A stretch of DNA of 64,000 nucleotides from positions 5,987,300-6,051,299 of the forward strand of contig CM024179.1 of NCBI GenBank assembly GCA_013433145.1, in the 5' to 3' direction. Below are positions 1 to 16,697 of this stretch, in pieces; positions within the stretch are counted from its first letter, which is position 1; each line of letters starts with the position of its first letter. The position numbers and the translations under genes were made by a program. The DNA comes from Ascaris suum (lineage: Eukaryota; Nematoda; Chromadorea; Rhabditida; Ascarididae). The notes under the pieces were generated by a model, which worked only from the letters and a program-made list of their open reading frames with translations, had not been told where the DNA came from and made no database searches.

Positions 1-212
1 ACTTTTAGGGAAGGAGTTACAAATGAAAACAAAACGGCGTTGTTGTAATGCCGATATTGTTGTTGGTTCGAAAGGACTGATAGAAATGGTTGCAGCCGTT
101 TGACACAAGCTTGTTTGTTTGCTCCGCGTAATTGATATTTTTGTTACTAAATTAAGGAGCCACCATTCAGAAGACTACTATGGCGCTAACTCAAATATTA
201 CCTCTATTGCAG

Positions 213-2946
<2,734 letters not shown>

Positions 2947-5900
2947 CTAGTGAAGTATCTCGTTAAATTTCACGCTTTTGCTGCTAGCTTTTTCATCTAT
3001 GGCCTGATGAATTTTTTTTTGCATAGTCTATAGTCTGCTTGGCTCGAGACGTTTATCTGCTTCCTTTCTACGTAGGTTTTCTATGCCGTTTGTTGCGAAT
3101 TTATTTTTCTGCTTAGAAACATCGTAGTTTTAGGTATGTTTTGAGTATGGAGTTTTCGTTATGTCGTTGTGTGCGTCATACGCCATCAATAGCTAGGTGT
3201 CACTTCTGAATGTGTGGCGCTATGAGCTTTGATTTTTATCGGCAGATTCAAAAAACTAACGAAAACGTATTCAATATTAATCGGTAAGAAAATAGAGTGG
3301 ACAGTATTTGATCATCGAGGGGAACACGATTCGCCTCGATGCATTTATTAAATCTTTTAGACGTTAATCACGCTCACCAGCGTAGCTCCGCCTTCGCGTT
3401 ACGAGGGGCATCTCTGAGTACTTTAAAACGTCCATAGATTGTATTGTGGCCGGTCTTTGTTGAAAACCCGCATGGAAAATGGGGACACAAAATCTAAACT
3501 GCTGGGTGGGTATTCAGTGATGCTTCTCTTGATGGTTCAAGTATGGGGTTGTTTTTGCCTGTTCGAATAATTCCTTAAGCAAGATACCCTTATGTTCTAC
3601 ATGGGCATGGCGAGAGCTTTGACGATACCCGCATACTGTCCTTCAGAAAGCCCAATCCATGTTCTGGCTCCAGCCAAGGAAGGGTCTCAAAGTCTGTGCT
3701 GAGCAGATTTGTATTACACGTTAGTCTTGGTCATGTGAAATCCCTGTGCAGTTGTTTGTGGTAATTTAGCATCGAAGCGTGAGGTAACGTGAGGGTCGAC
3801 AAGACATTGAGGACTTTTGCCATCATTTTTTGTTGCAAGGCGATTGGGTAGCTCTTTACAAGATGTTTCAGCGGTCGAGTGTGTTTGAAAAAGAGGAGAA
3901 GCAACAAACTTAAAAATGAAATAGAACATTATGAGCACTTTTAAAGTATCATTTCAGCTGCGAGAAAAAACAATTGCTAGAGTGGTGAGTGTTCCGAAAG
4001 AACATGATCTGGATGGCATTGACTTCCGCTTAAGGAAACGGCGCACATTTTGTCGAGGTCTTCCTGAACGACGCAAATATTGTTGTTATCGCAGTTTTTG
4101 GAACATAGATGTGCATGAAAAGTCACTCTTTAAAAGGAAATTACTCGAGGTGAAAATGGTCTTATGAGAATTCGAGTGGCGTCTATTTGAGTCGTAAAAG
4201 CTTTTATCTCTTTTGATTAATTTTTTGGTGTTTTTTAGTTTTATTTCAAAGAATTGGAACTCTAAAAATCCTTCTCTAGCGATTACCTTCCGGTAATTAT
4301 TTCGAGGCTTATTTAGAATACTTTTGGTATGACCTCGAGAGTCACATTGTGGTGTAGAATGAAACCTTCTTTCAGCCAGCGAAGAAAAAATTAAAGCAAA
4401 GCTCTGGCGTACGACGACGATAGCGATCGTCAAGTGGTGTACAGCTAGCTACTTATTGCCCAATGTTTATGTGCTTGAATTACCATCTTCCATCCTTTCT
4501 GTGTCAAGGAATGAACTTCTGGTCGTGCTATTGAGCAGCAGAAGACTGGAATTTGACTGATAGTCTATTATTCAATTCTGTCAAACGTCGATCCGGTGCA
4601 TAAGCTTGTGTAGGCGGCTGGAGTTCATTGTACAATGACTATGTGAAGGCCAATATATTGTCCAGTGGTAGCAGTGGAAAAATGACTATTATATTTGGTA
4701 GCTAGATGGAAAAAGGCGAAAAAGAAAATGGGAGCATAGGATTTTTTCGCACACGAGTTGTGGCCAATGAAAACAAGTTTTAGAACCTTTTGTGAACTTT
4801 TTGCTCTTTAATGGTTTTTGGCTCTTTAATGATGGATATTTCTCTCAAGTTCTGGAAATATAAGTGGATAAATAACCTTTCGGATTAATCCATCTGGCTC
4901 TGTCGTTAGTTCTTCTCTAAGAGGTCTTAGTGAATCACTATTTCTTCGCTAATTGTTCTATATAAATAGTAAACGAGCAGCATAAAAAATGCTCGCCTCA
5001 CAAACGCTTTATTAGCGAGCGTTGTCTTTTATAAGTGTGTGTTGTTGCTGTGTTGAGTTGCGATTTTATGAATGCTATAGAGTTATTTCGAGGTTAACGC
5101 ACAATATATCTTTCATAATCAGCAGTTTTATTTTATCGTTTATTAATCTTTCAGTCTTGTTTGCTTTTAATAAATTGAATAACAATCGACCTGCAGAAAC
5201 ATAGTAAATGCAGCTTTGCCACCTCTGATTGAAGTGCCATGAAAGAGACCTGTAGGTGGGAAAGAGCTTATGTGAGAACGCATCGGTCGAACAATTAGGC
5301 AAAATGAAGTACTCACAAGGAGTCAATAAAAATTGCTCGCCACAATATATTGCAATAGAAAGCTTTGCTATGGTTCATAGTTTTCATAATGACAGGTACC
5401 GTCGTTATTCACTTAATGAGACAATAGTCATGTCTTCATTGTTGCAGAAAATGAGCACAAAACATCGAGAGATGAAACACACATTCCTCTTCCTTTTGTT
5501 GAATAAGGAGGCTCGCTTCAGACTTTCGCCAATATAGCGGTGCCTAGGTGATTCACTTAGGTGTCTCAAAGCAATCGACAAGCATAAACCCCGTACAACA
5601 ATGGAGAACGAATCATTCCGGTGGACACAGAATGCTATTAAGAAGTCGGCAGGTAGTGCCATTCAGTATATTTGTGATTTGTAAGCAGCGCAAGACCGAT
5701 CCACTAATGGAACTTATTCCAAGCCCTAATCCGCCTGCTTAGTAATGCCAGACGAGTTTGCTTGACTGCAAAGCTTGAAAGCCCAGTTAATGCCTTTGCA
5801 TATCGTTCTCATCATTCTCTCACCTCAATCGCAGCCTGTCTGGCCGCTTCCATTGTCATCCCTTATGTCAATAAACGCTACTCACTACTATTGCACATCC

Positions 5901-7495
5901 TCAAAAGGTTTAAGGTGTAGTCACGTTCCTTGCTTGGTCCCGATCACATCCCTGGTTTATACCTGCCTCACACCTCTCGTATATACCACTTTCACATCCT
6001 CGTTCATTCATGATTAAATTTGTGTTTAAAATGAAGTGCGAGAATTTGCAAGAGATTTCATCGAACAGGTTCAACAAAATGTCATCGCATGTGCAACGAA
6101 TCGTGTGCACTACAGTTATAATTGAAACTGGCCTCGAAAGACGATGGCAGTAAGTGCCACTGCGTTGTCGACAGTTCCCGATGTTGGATCTCATATGATG
6201 CGATCGTTATATTTGTACGGTTCACACCGTGCAACTGCAAACTGTAACTGGTCTTATCGTTGCATTAAATCCGAACGCTAAACGTGGACGCGTGGTATGT
6301 GGCTATAGATTTGTTTGCTAATATGTTATAAAAACAATGAGCCGACCGATCCACCAAATCCTCAGGCACTTTTAGTGAGACCGCTTAAAAAGCAACTGTG
6401 ACAAACAGCAAAAAGTGGCACTTTTTATTGCGAAAATTTCAGACACCATTATTTCGACCGCCCCTTAAAAATGTTGGGATACATTGAATAACTTCAGTAG
6501 CTATGCGGCTGTTGAAGGACGAGAAAATTTTAAATTATTTGCGAAAAGTTTGCAAACACTGCACAATTTTTTAAAGAAAGATCATTAATATAGATTAAAA
6601 GAGTACGCGTAGAATTTCACATTGAGGTGCCCTATACAGTAAAGCGTCTGTGCATGAGCATCTCATAAAGGAACTTCAAATACGCCCTACCCACTAAGTG
6701 TCTGAGAGGCAAATTGCTTCGGTCATTTGATAATCAATTCAGATGTGCTCAAGTTCTTCAGCTCATTCGTTCACCGAAATATTAACTGTGAGGAAGAAAC
6801 CATGTTTAAGAGAGTTAATGAGTCGCTGTGGATGTAAATACCTAAGTATAGCATTCAGATACCTTGAAAACCATTTAGATGTGCCTACGAACTTTATTTT
6901 TTCATATTATAGTTGTTGGTTTTGAAAATGGAGTTGCAGAGCTATTTTCTATAATAATGGTTGTATATAGGTGGAACGGCCGTGCTAGAAAACTTTACTA
7001 ATTGACTCGAAAATATACGACGATCTGCGTTCTAATAAATTTGAAAATATTCCCTCAAATACCAACGAGACTTTCTTACTTATTTTTTGGATTATTTTTG
7101 CAGCAATCTCGTCTTCAATCCTCACAGAGCTCAAATGACTATGACATTTTTTTGCGGATTGCATCATCCACTTTTGAAGTTCTCTGAGAAAATTTTCTCG
7201 AGGTTTCGCATTTAACGCTATTAACAATCATTAGGGATCCATTTTCTGATTTCAGAACTTTGTTACTCACGTATGCAGCTTATTACAAAAATATATGTGG
7301 AACGGCTTCTCGCAATTAGCGCAAACTGGACACTTTTTTAGAGTTTTTCGCAAATATAGTACTGAAACTGTCGAAATCGGAAGGTCTATTGGATGCCTCC
7401 AGAATGCGAGGCTTAAGTCGATTGATAAATAGGGGGAACTTTTATCCACTATGGACTGATGAATGAGCTTTCAAATATTGCAAAGCTGTCTAATA

Positions 7496-7524
7496 AGCTT
7501 CAATTTGCAAGGCAAATTGAAGCT
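7496..7524. repeat. Short perfect hairpin, 13-bp arms
   Basis: The arms at 7496-7508 and 7512-7524 are exact reverse complements separated by 3 bases. No run of T follows and no gene ends here, so no function is assigned. Confidence 0.7.
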
Positions 7525-9648
7525 GCTAGCTTTTGCAAGTATTCCGGAAGCGCGTACGACCATTCCAAGTATTTCTTGTAGGAGATACAACATTCATTCT
7601 ACATTGAATTACCTTAAACGTGCAAATATAATCGTCAATATCAGAGAGTGAAGTGATCGATCGCGTTCCATTCAAAAAGTAGAAGAGCCAGCGGGCCTCA
7701 GTCACCGTCCCCAAAAAATTTGTCAGCTAAGATTTCTTCAGCCTTCGGTTTAGAACGATCAAGAGTCATTTTGAAAAAGACGCTAGCATGATCATTAGTG
7801 GGGAAGATTTCAAAGAAATAGTGCACTCGATATTAAGATTACGTTGTTTTTAAATAGAATGCAGCCAACCGATCACCGCGGTTACCGCACTCAATAAGGC
7901 TAAGAAGACTCGAAATTGCAAGCGACACTTAGAACGCTCCTCGAAATCGATGCAAATGCAACTATTTAGCTGCGGCCATAAGAGTATTAAGGCCATTCAG
8001 TAAAATAATTGAAATATTGGTTGTGCATTGATAAGTCAATTTTTTTGAAAAATTTAGATGTTATTTAGGTGATGGAACTACGGCACCGGAAGGAAAACTC
8101 CACTCAACAATAAAGTCAGCAAACGAATTCTCTCAGCTCATCTTTTATCGTGTCACTTCAGTCATGCTAGTACCACAATCACAATGTCCATCCTCTTGTT
8201 ACATTACATTTCTTCGCTTTGTATACGGCGAAAAACTACATCGGAGCGCTGTGAGAGCAAGGAGTCGATAATACGTTTATGCTTTGAGCATTAAATATAT
8301 CTTGAGGGAAAATATGATTGTTTGGTGTTTCGATTTTGATATCTAAATGCCTTCTACGCAAGTCACGACTCGATCCTAGACTCCTAGTCAGGGCCAACTA
8401 CTCTGAACTCTGCCTCCATTAGCCGTCCTCCTAGATGGTAATTACCGATGCCATTGATTTGTTGTCCAGAGGGGAGAAAGGAACTACCGCTGACCATTAC
8501 ATTACACACAACGTAAATTCTAAATGGATTTGCTTCCGCTTCAGAAGCAACTCTTTATGCACGCCCACAAAATGAGACTGCCAAATATATAAACGGAAAT
8601 GATTTTGAGAGGTTTTCAAGCGGCACTCTACCGCAAAAATTGCCTGAGACTATTTGCCCACTCGAAATACATCGTGCAACAAGCCATCGACGTTAAGCTT
8701 GTCCAATACCTCGATCACCATTGATGCATCCTTCATTGATGCATTCGTCGACCTAATGACTTTGGTCGGTTCAGAGAGATTTATCGTAAAGTTCACAGTA
8801 TTTCCTGCATTTGTTCAACTACAGCTACTGTTAACGAGTGATCTTTTATGAGCAAATGAGTTCTCGTGATTTCTGAGGTGTGGTGTTCTTCATTTTGAGC
8901 AACAAGTTGTTTTTCTCATACTTGTGTTGATCCTGATACTGATCTCTTCCCCATGTTTGTCTTAGGGACCGTAGCCAAACATAAATAGGCTGCGGTCTTG
9001 CTTACTAATCACTGTATGTATTTCTTATCGTCTCGTGTTTGTGTTGCTCGTGATCAGCAAGGTTCGCCACTTTGGTGCGGTTCGCGACACTCCAGAAAGG
9101 TCGCAGCCACCATCACGTGCTTCATCGGAATTCAGCCATAGGAGGAAATAGCTCTTCGATTCTGATTTTCACGTTGGCGCCAAGCGTCAAATTTTTCGAC
9201 ACTTGATCGTTAACATTATAATCTGTACTCGAAATCATTCGATTACCTGAAGTAATTTTTGCACTTTCAATTGTATCTAAACAATTGCCTTTATTAAAAT
9301 AAAGAAAGTAATTTTTTCATTGTGTGCAATATACAATCGTTTCGGTCAATGTGCAGTTCAAATAAACCTGGGGGAAGGCGGCATCACAATCATTGTGTTT
9401 ACCTGGCGAATATGTTAGTGCGTTGTGCAAGACGTTAACCACTCATTGCAGCAACAAGCTCGACAGCCTGGATTATGGGAACCTGCTAAAAAACAACTCT
9501 GTTATTAATTACGATAACGTTGCAAGAAGTAACGATGTATCACTGACCACTTTAGTCGTTAAATTTTTGACCGTCGAAGTTAATCTTTTTGACAAGGCAT
9601 TTGCTTCTTGATAAAATCATGCATTGCGTGACAGCGCCAACTCCTTCG

Positions 9649-9677
9649 CCCCCCCCCCCCCCACACACACACACACA
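9649..9677. repeat. Poly-C run followed by (AC)n
   Basis: About 14 C are followed directly by about 7-8 AC units: a compound simple repeat. Confidence 0.95.
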
Positions 9678-12031
9678 TAACCCTCTTCCTCCATCTCTCC
9701 TCGTTACCCTCACAAAATCTTGTGGGTACCACTGATGAATAAACTGTTTGCTCAATTCATTTGCTGAAAATCGCGAACTGGATCGATTAAACGACACTTC
9801 CAAGCTTAAGCCAACATTTCCGGGCTTAAACGCGTATTGCGCCAATTTTCCTGACACAGTTCTCCCCAGACTGCATTGAGGTGCATCAAACAAAAAACTG
9901 GAGATTACTGTACGAAACGAACCATGTTCGGATGTTTACAACCAAATCTACTAGCTCAATTTGTCGGGAAGTCAGCTATTCAAATGTGTAGTGCCACGTT
10001 TGTAAATCGTCATTTTTCAGGTCTTTTCAGCGATGGTTTGGTGGCATCTTCAACGATGTTACATTTGCGTGGAAATAATGTAATTTGATTTTCTGGTCGA
10101 TCATCCTCAAGTAGACGTAACGCAAATATCGAAGGAAACAAGTTTAGGCGGATCTCCTCGAGAGTCTCCACTGAAGTTCTTTCTTTAAAAAAATCTTCGC
10201 ATACACACTTTGCAGTCTGATCTCATTCATTTCCACGTGAGCAGAAATCGTCGAAAATAAAAAAGAGCTTGTGCATTTAGTGCTTGTGCAAAAAAAAGAG
10301 CTTCAAAGGTGTTCGAAAAAACTTCAAATGCATTTAGTGCGCCACAACTCATTAGGCTCGTTCGCAACAGATCAGGCTAACAGTCGCTGCTGTCAAGTCC
10401 CTGAAGTCTCTAAATAAAGGCGAAGCTCGAACTAGAGGTTCGAATTCTTGGACCACCCTATATAGAGCTTCAGTTGCATTGTGGTTTCACTATAGCGCAC
10501 GCTATTCAACGAACCTCGATCGGCGTAACTTCTTAGTTTCCTTACAGTCCAGAGTGAAATAGTTGAATGTGAATGACATTCCACTTCTAGCGAGCATTTA
10601 CAAAAGTGAATTAATGCAGCACAAAAAATTACAAAACTTCACGAAATCATTTCCTCTGCTCTCTTATTTCAGAAATTTGTTTGCTGCTAAAGAGACGGTT
10701 TTTAGCTGGGGGCGCGATTAAGAATTCCGAAATAAGTTGACTGGGAGATGGAGTACAACGCTTTCGAAGATAAGACGAGAGAGAAGAATGGAACGTTTTG
10801 AAAGTAAGGCAAGCGAAACGAGATAAAATTTCTCAAATTTTAGTGACGCTCAACTCCTCAGGATACGGCGGTTGCAGTGGTCGGCGAAGGAGAGGAGAGG
10901 GGTTCAGATACTTCAGACGACTTTCAAAAAATTCTGCATCCGGTCTTTCCGCTATCAGCTGGATAAGGTCATTGAACCGAGCAAGCCATCAGCTTCTGCA
11001 AATTTGCTGCATGTTCTTCACAACTTTTTGTTTTCCATGACTTACAGCATCACTCTTCTGAGATACCTGGAAGGAATTAGGCCAAAAATTTTTTCAAATC
11101 GGTCCTCAAAAGTGTCGATTTTCATTGTATGAGAGGCACTTGCTGGTAGTTATTTGATGAGCATTGCATCACTCAACAGGCGACAGCGCAAACTTTCTTC
11201 GAATGCAACCAGAATCACTTAACCGGTTTTGAGCTGTAAACCTCGAACCTATATCCACTTCCTGTCGGTGAGCTCATTTCCAACATTTGCCCATGATTGC
11301 TTTTCATATCAGGAAGTGAGCGGGGTGTCACATCGGGCTGTAAATGACGTGGCATAAAGGTGTATTGTGCATGTATGGCGAATGTGCTTGTCAACACGCT
11401 TCGTTATCATGCAAGCGTAAGTCAACCTGTTGTGAATGTCTTCGTGCACACTATGAATCGCTTTGATGGGTGTGGCCATCAGTTCAGTTTCGCCATAGGT
11501 TATACGGCTTGTCGATTAATGTGCTGCGATCGATTACAACTTATTACTTACTCAACAACTTTTTATAGTACAACCTATTACCCAACGATTGTTTCTAGCG
11601 TAAGCCACTGTGTTATGAGCTTTCCCTTAGTGTTTCTTGTATTTAGCGCTCCCAATTCGAAGAATCATGCATTCTTTCAATGTGCAAATATGGTTACAGC
11701 ATCATACAACAGTCAGGTTAGTACGCATAATACGAAGAGCTGTCCTTTATGGGAATTTATTATGAAGTTGTGCTGAGTAATTTCGTTTTTTTTTTCAAAC
11801 ACGAGCCTGTTTTATTGATGGAATAAGCTTCCCGTTACGAATTTTTGGAATTTTGTGTTGATGATGCGAACTGCGACGATGCCGATTTTTGCGCATGCAT
11901 GGGTACTATATATGTGTGTGTTTGCATGTATGTGTACTGGCTTCAATTTTCAAGCCAAAAAGGCCGTGGCTATATACTTTGGTGGGTATAATATAGTTTA
12001 GTTTACTCTCCCAGCCCAGCTTGGTTATATT

Positions 12032-12215
12032 CAAATATATGCTGAGCATCTACAAATATGTATTCGCATGTTGGTTCTCGATCGAATCTATAGAATTTTC
12101 GTGGTAACTTTTTAAGAAATAAAGGTTAATCCGGTATTAATGAATGGTAATTTCGGCAACTTTTTCAAAATATATGCTGAGCATCTACAGCACATATTTT
12201 GAAAAAGTTGCCGAA
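12032..12215. repeat. Direct repeat and 22-bp perfect inverted repeat
   Basis: A 22-bp segment containing atgctgagcatctaca occurs at 12033-12054 and again at 12168-12189. The second copy sits in the loop of a hairpin whose arms, 12152-12173 and 12194-12215, are perfect 22-bp reverse complements with a 20-base loop. Confidence 0.85.
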
Positions 12216-12443
12216 TTTAATTTTTTTTCTTTTTCCTCAGCATGCGTTGTCTTAAAGGCGTTGTGGAAGTTGTTTATTTTTTCCAGGAATTTACTGTAAT
12301 TGAAAAAATGTCATAATGCTGAAGTGGGCCATACTTGAAACGGCTTGGATGGCTGGCCCCACACGAAATTCCACCAACATTAACTTCTTCATATTCGTTA
12401 CTGAGACATGTAACGGAAAGAAAAAAAAATTTGTTAATGTCTT

Positions 12444-12585
<142 letters not shown>

Positions 12586-14450
12586 CGTTTCGAGAATATA
12601 ACTTACTTTGCTCCAACTCAGTATCATACAAGCAGCCTTTGCAAGTTTAAAACCTACTAACCTTTACGTGCCGTTGAGCCTATGTTTGCCAGCTGCCTCC
12701 TCCTCACCTCCAACAAAAGAAGCCATTTTCGCCCTTTGCGATTTTAGACACATGAACTGTTTGGCATTTTAAAGCATTATTGACCAAGAATAATAGGAAA
12801 GTTATCATTGCGATCAATGTGCGACTAATATATCGTTTTAATTTTGCACTTCATTCGATAAACTGCAATTCCTAGTGCCTAGTACAATATGCTTTACCGT
12901 TTGACACCTCAACTGCATTCAAAGATTTATTTGCTTCTCTCTTTTGTCTCACAGAGTCGAATGGAGGAAAAAACTCTCTCCATAGCGGAGTCTATATGTC
13001 GACTTTGCTTGCATTTGATGTGTGAATATAGCTGCAGTGCTATTTGGGAATTTCACCTGTATCCGACTGATCCAACAATAGTGAGAAGTATTGGGTGCAC
13101 TACGAGATTTCGTATCTCACCTTTAGTTCCACTCGATTAGTGAAGATAGCTATGATGGCGATTCGTAAGTTCCAGCCCTTCTCGATTTTCCCAAAAATCC
13201 AAAGAAAAGTCGGGTAGGGTGACATCTTTTGGTTTGGTAAAGAGGTTGCATTGACCATTCACGTATACCCATTTTCACTATTCATGCCTTTCTTTGCCTT
13301 CTCCTCCCCTCTGCCTCACCCCTCCTACAAGGCGTCGTCGCGAAAAAGCATGTTTCGTAATGGGCCGAATCCGGCTTGCTTTCATTTGCATATTCAAGTT
13401 CACGTCTTCTATAGTAGACAAATGGGGCCGTAATATATGAAACGTTACGATCTCCATTATTCTGTCTAAAATCGAAGGCAATACTTGGGTAATTTTCTCG
13501 ATACTACAGGGAAATTTATTATAGTTTATGAAATTTTGGAGAATTGTAATAACGTTGATTGAGATCGTTCAAAACTATTGTCAACGAAAAATAGCTGAAA
13601 AATGCGGCAGAAAAAAGACAATGCGAATTTTACGCAAATATTTCAATGTTACTAGGTTTTTCGTTTCATCTGCTCGTTGTGGCATAACGCGTAACATTTT
13701 ATGGCAAACCTTTTGGTGAAGAAATGTGCAGAGCAAACATTTACAAATGCTTTTGTGTGTAGTGACAGCAAGGGCAAATAATGAAGCGATTTGTCGTTTA
13801 TGCGAAAGTTTTTTCAGAACAGACGGATATGTGCAGCATTATGTAACATTATACCTCGCCGAGGTTAAGTTTTCATTTTTAGCGTTGAAATTTGGCAAAT
13901 ACTCTTCTTATGCAATCACAGCAAAATATTATATCAATAAAGCTTAAAATTACTAATTCTTTTAGTCAGAAAGTCTGAATGAACTGCAGGCGATTTAGAT
14001 TATCTAAGAGAGATGAGAAGAAACGGTGTTGGAAGTTATCAGGCTGCAATTTTTAAACCATATGCATTATTTTGTTTAAAAAAACAACTGTCTGACCAGT
14101 GTTTATCTTATTGCCACCCTTTCGCCAGCTTATTTCCAGCTGACCAGTAATACGACGTCTTATTGGGCCGCTTATTTTCATGAGGGTATTGCTTTCGTCT
14201 TTGTTCACCAAGTGGTGACGAAAAGAACATGTGCATTCGTCCTTCATGGCCTGACTTCTTTATTGTAAGAGCTAGAACACTGACACTGCGCTGGGATATT
14301 ATTGTTTGACAATAAGATGTGTACTGGTAGATAGACCTATAAAGATAATGGATTTCTGGAGGCCGCACTTAGAACGAAAACAAAAATAACTTTCAAAACA
14401 AGAGTTCTTATGCCAATGTCCCATCTATCGACCACGTCTGACCGTGGGGC

Positions 14451-14462
14451 GGGGGGGGGGGG
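14451..14462. repeat. Poly-G run
   Basis: Twelve consecutive G, preceded closely by GGGG. Confidence 0.9.
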
Positions 14463-16676
14463 CATTATTTGAATACAAACGCAATAAAATAAAAGGACGC
14501 AAAAAAGAAGTAGAAATTCTGAAATATATAAGGGTACTGACTCATAGATAATTTTTAACCAAGGATGTGGTTAGATTCGATTCTGTATATTGAAAAAAAC
14601 CCAAGATTACAGAGAAGGCAGCAAAATTAACGATGTGTTTCTCAAAGAAAACACAACTTGACGGAATAAACGAAATCTTTAAGACGACAAACGAACAAAG
14701 AGACAAACAGCCAAGTGAAACCTTTTCAGTGATCTGACTTTTGCAATAGTGCTAAATCACTCACCTGCCGCTTACAAATATCCTCAGAAGAAGCACCGCG
14801 TAATTCTTTAAACCAAAAATGTATCTCATTTAATGGAATGTTCAGTTTAATTTCCTGCTGTGTCTTGCAATAAACAAATGATCGAAAAGAACGACAGGCA
14901 GGACGCCACTTAAACGGTCTGCTCAGTCCGCCTATATGGAATCACGATTTCTGACGTTTTTATTTACTCTCATATCTTCTAGTCCATTCATGAATGCGAT
15001 GACGCCGTATTGACGCCATCATCCCTTTCATCCTCGCCGATCAGTCGACAAGTTTTTTCGCTACCCTTTTGTCATCAATCGCTCTGAATTGGCGTTCAAG
15101 CGTTTTTGCGCTCTTTCACTATTTCATCAAATTTCTTCTGCTTTTGACTAATCAAATCCGATTTATTTATTTTCTCTCGTTCACTTCATTTTCACGATCA
15201 GTCGCAATAGATATCCTAGAGTGACTATTAAGTAGAGTGGGTTTGATTACTTCAATGAGAAGCTTTTCGTTTTCGATGCGTTGCTATTTTATCCGGTGCA
15301 AACTGCAAATTTTTAGCCTCGTTTCCATCCGAGAGGGAGGGGAGAGAGGAGGGGCTGCAAATAAATTAAATTGCAATTTAAAAACAGCAGCAAAAAGTTC
15401 TTAAGAAACTTCATCGAATGATTGCTTTCGAAAAATTACTAACTAGTAAACTCCAAATATGTTACGTTTGATGCAGCAGCAATGCTTTTTACCTTATACC
15501 TTGTAAAATGATCACATATTTTAGACAAAGTTTTTTATAGACTGTAAAATTGTGGATAAAATTGTTGTTACTGCATTTTTTTCAATGATAAACAATTGGG
15601 TGGTGGACAGGCTATTTCACAACGTTTGCAAAGTTATGACGATACGAAGAGAATGCATTGAACAGTTCGTTATGTGTCATACAGAGTTATACGGCATATG
15701 TGTCATACGGCATCTTCAGTGCTGAATTAAGTTTGGCTTTTTCAAAGTTTTTGCTCAGCAGAAAATTTTCTTCTTTACCTCTCATACAATTATTATTGCA
15801 ATATTTTGCATTCCTTTCATAGAAATTTGTGAATATTCTCCACGAGAATTTTTCTGAGTGATTCTATGCCTCATCGAGTAATGGTTATTACTTTATTTTC
15901 ATAGAAGAAAATCAATCGTCGCACTTTCTGTAGTTATCGGAACACAACTGTGGCATCAAATTTGCATGTGCACCTTTTGAGTTGGTTTGTTGCGAATGAA
16001 AGCGCTCTTTTTCAATGCCGCGATACAGATGCGAGCAAGTGGTTAGTTTTCGCAGAATGCAGAAAAATGCATAAAATACACTTGTCTACATATACTCAAT
16101 CTTCTACACAAATTGGTTAAGGCAAAAAACGCATTTTTGGCTGTAGTTTTTTTGCCGATGGCAGTTTTAGTGGAAATCAAATTAGCGTATTACCAGGCGT
16201 TGTGCGTTTTGAGTATTTATTCAGTCGATTAAGTGCAAAAGTGCCGTTATCAAGGGTGCATTTCGCCGGTGGTTGTCAGCATTTCGCATTTTGTTCGTAC
16301 TGGAAAATCGAATTTCTCAGTTAAAAAATTGTATCGCTGCTCTTCATTCAAGGTAGTCTCGCCTTGTTGGTATCTGTCTGTCTGTTCACGTGTCGGCACT
16401 CATTTGTTTGCTCATTTGCATATGCGTTTAAAGTTCATATCAAGCGGTCACTTTCGAGCGAATTGAATTCGCGTTGCAAATTTAGGTGCATGGAGCCAGT
16501 CGTTTGCTAGGTTTGTAACCATGGCACCACGCATATTTGATTAGGGTTGTTCGGGCCAGTTGCTAGCTTAGTTGCCAAGCTGACTAGCTGTGATATGATA
16601 GGTGAAAGGTATTGGTGATCCCACTTTCCTCCCTTCCTCCTTCTTGTCGTGCCTGATGCCTCTTCTCTCTCTCTCT

Positions 16677-16697
16677 CCCCCCCCCCCCCCCCCCCCC
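16677..16697. repeat. Poly-C run (21 C)
   Basis: A run of 21 C preceded by a (CT)n tract. It is G-quadruplex-capable on the minus strand. Confidence 0.95.

Noticed and set aside
3714..4433. Back-to-back open frames with signal-peptide-like starts (minus 3714-3938, plus 3931-4167, minus 4086-4433)
   Set aside because: They overlap on opposite strands and lack Cys patterns, poly(A) signals or convincing splice sites. The hydrophobic starts follow from T/A-rich codons.
11360..11776. 138-codon + strand open frame, Cys/Ser/Thr-rich
   Set aside because: No domain or signal recognised; a frame of this length is expected by chance in 64 kb.
14765..14854. Minus-strand open segment of 30 codons ending at a perfect GTGAGT donor, with open frames downstream at 14053-14368
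   Set aside because: It reads like an exon, but 30-codon open segments beside GT are common by chance, and two different downstream frames fit equally well. It could not be chosen without transcripts.
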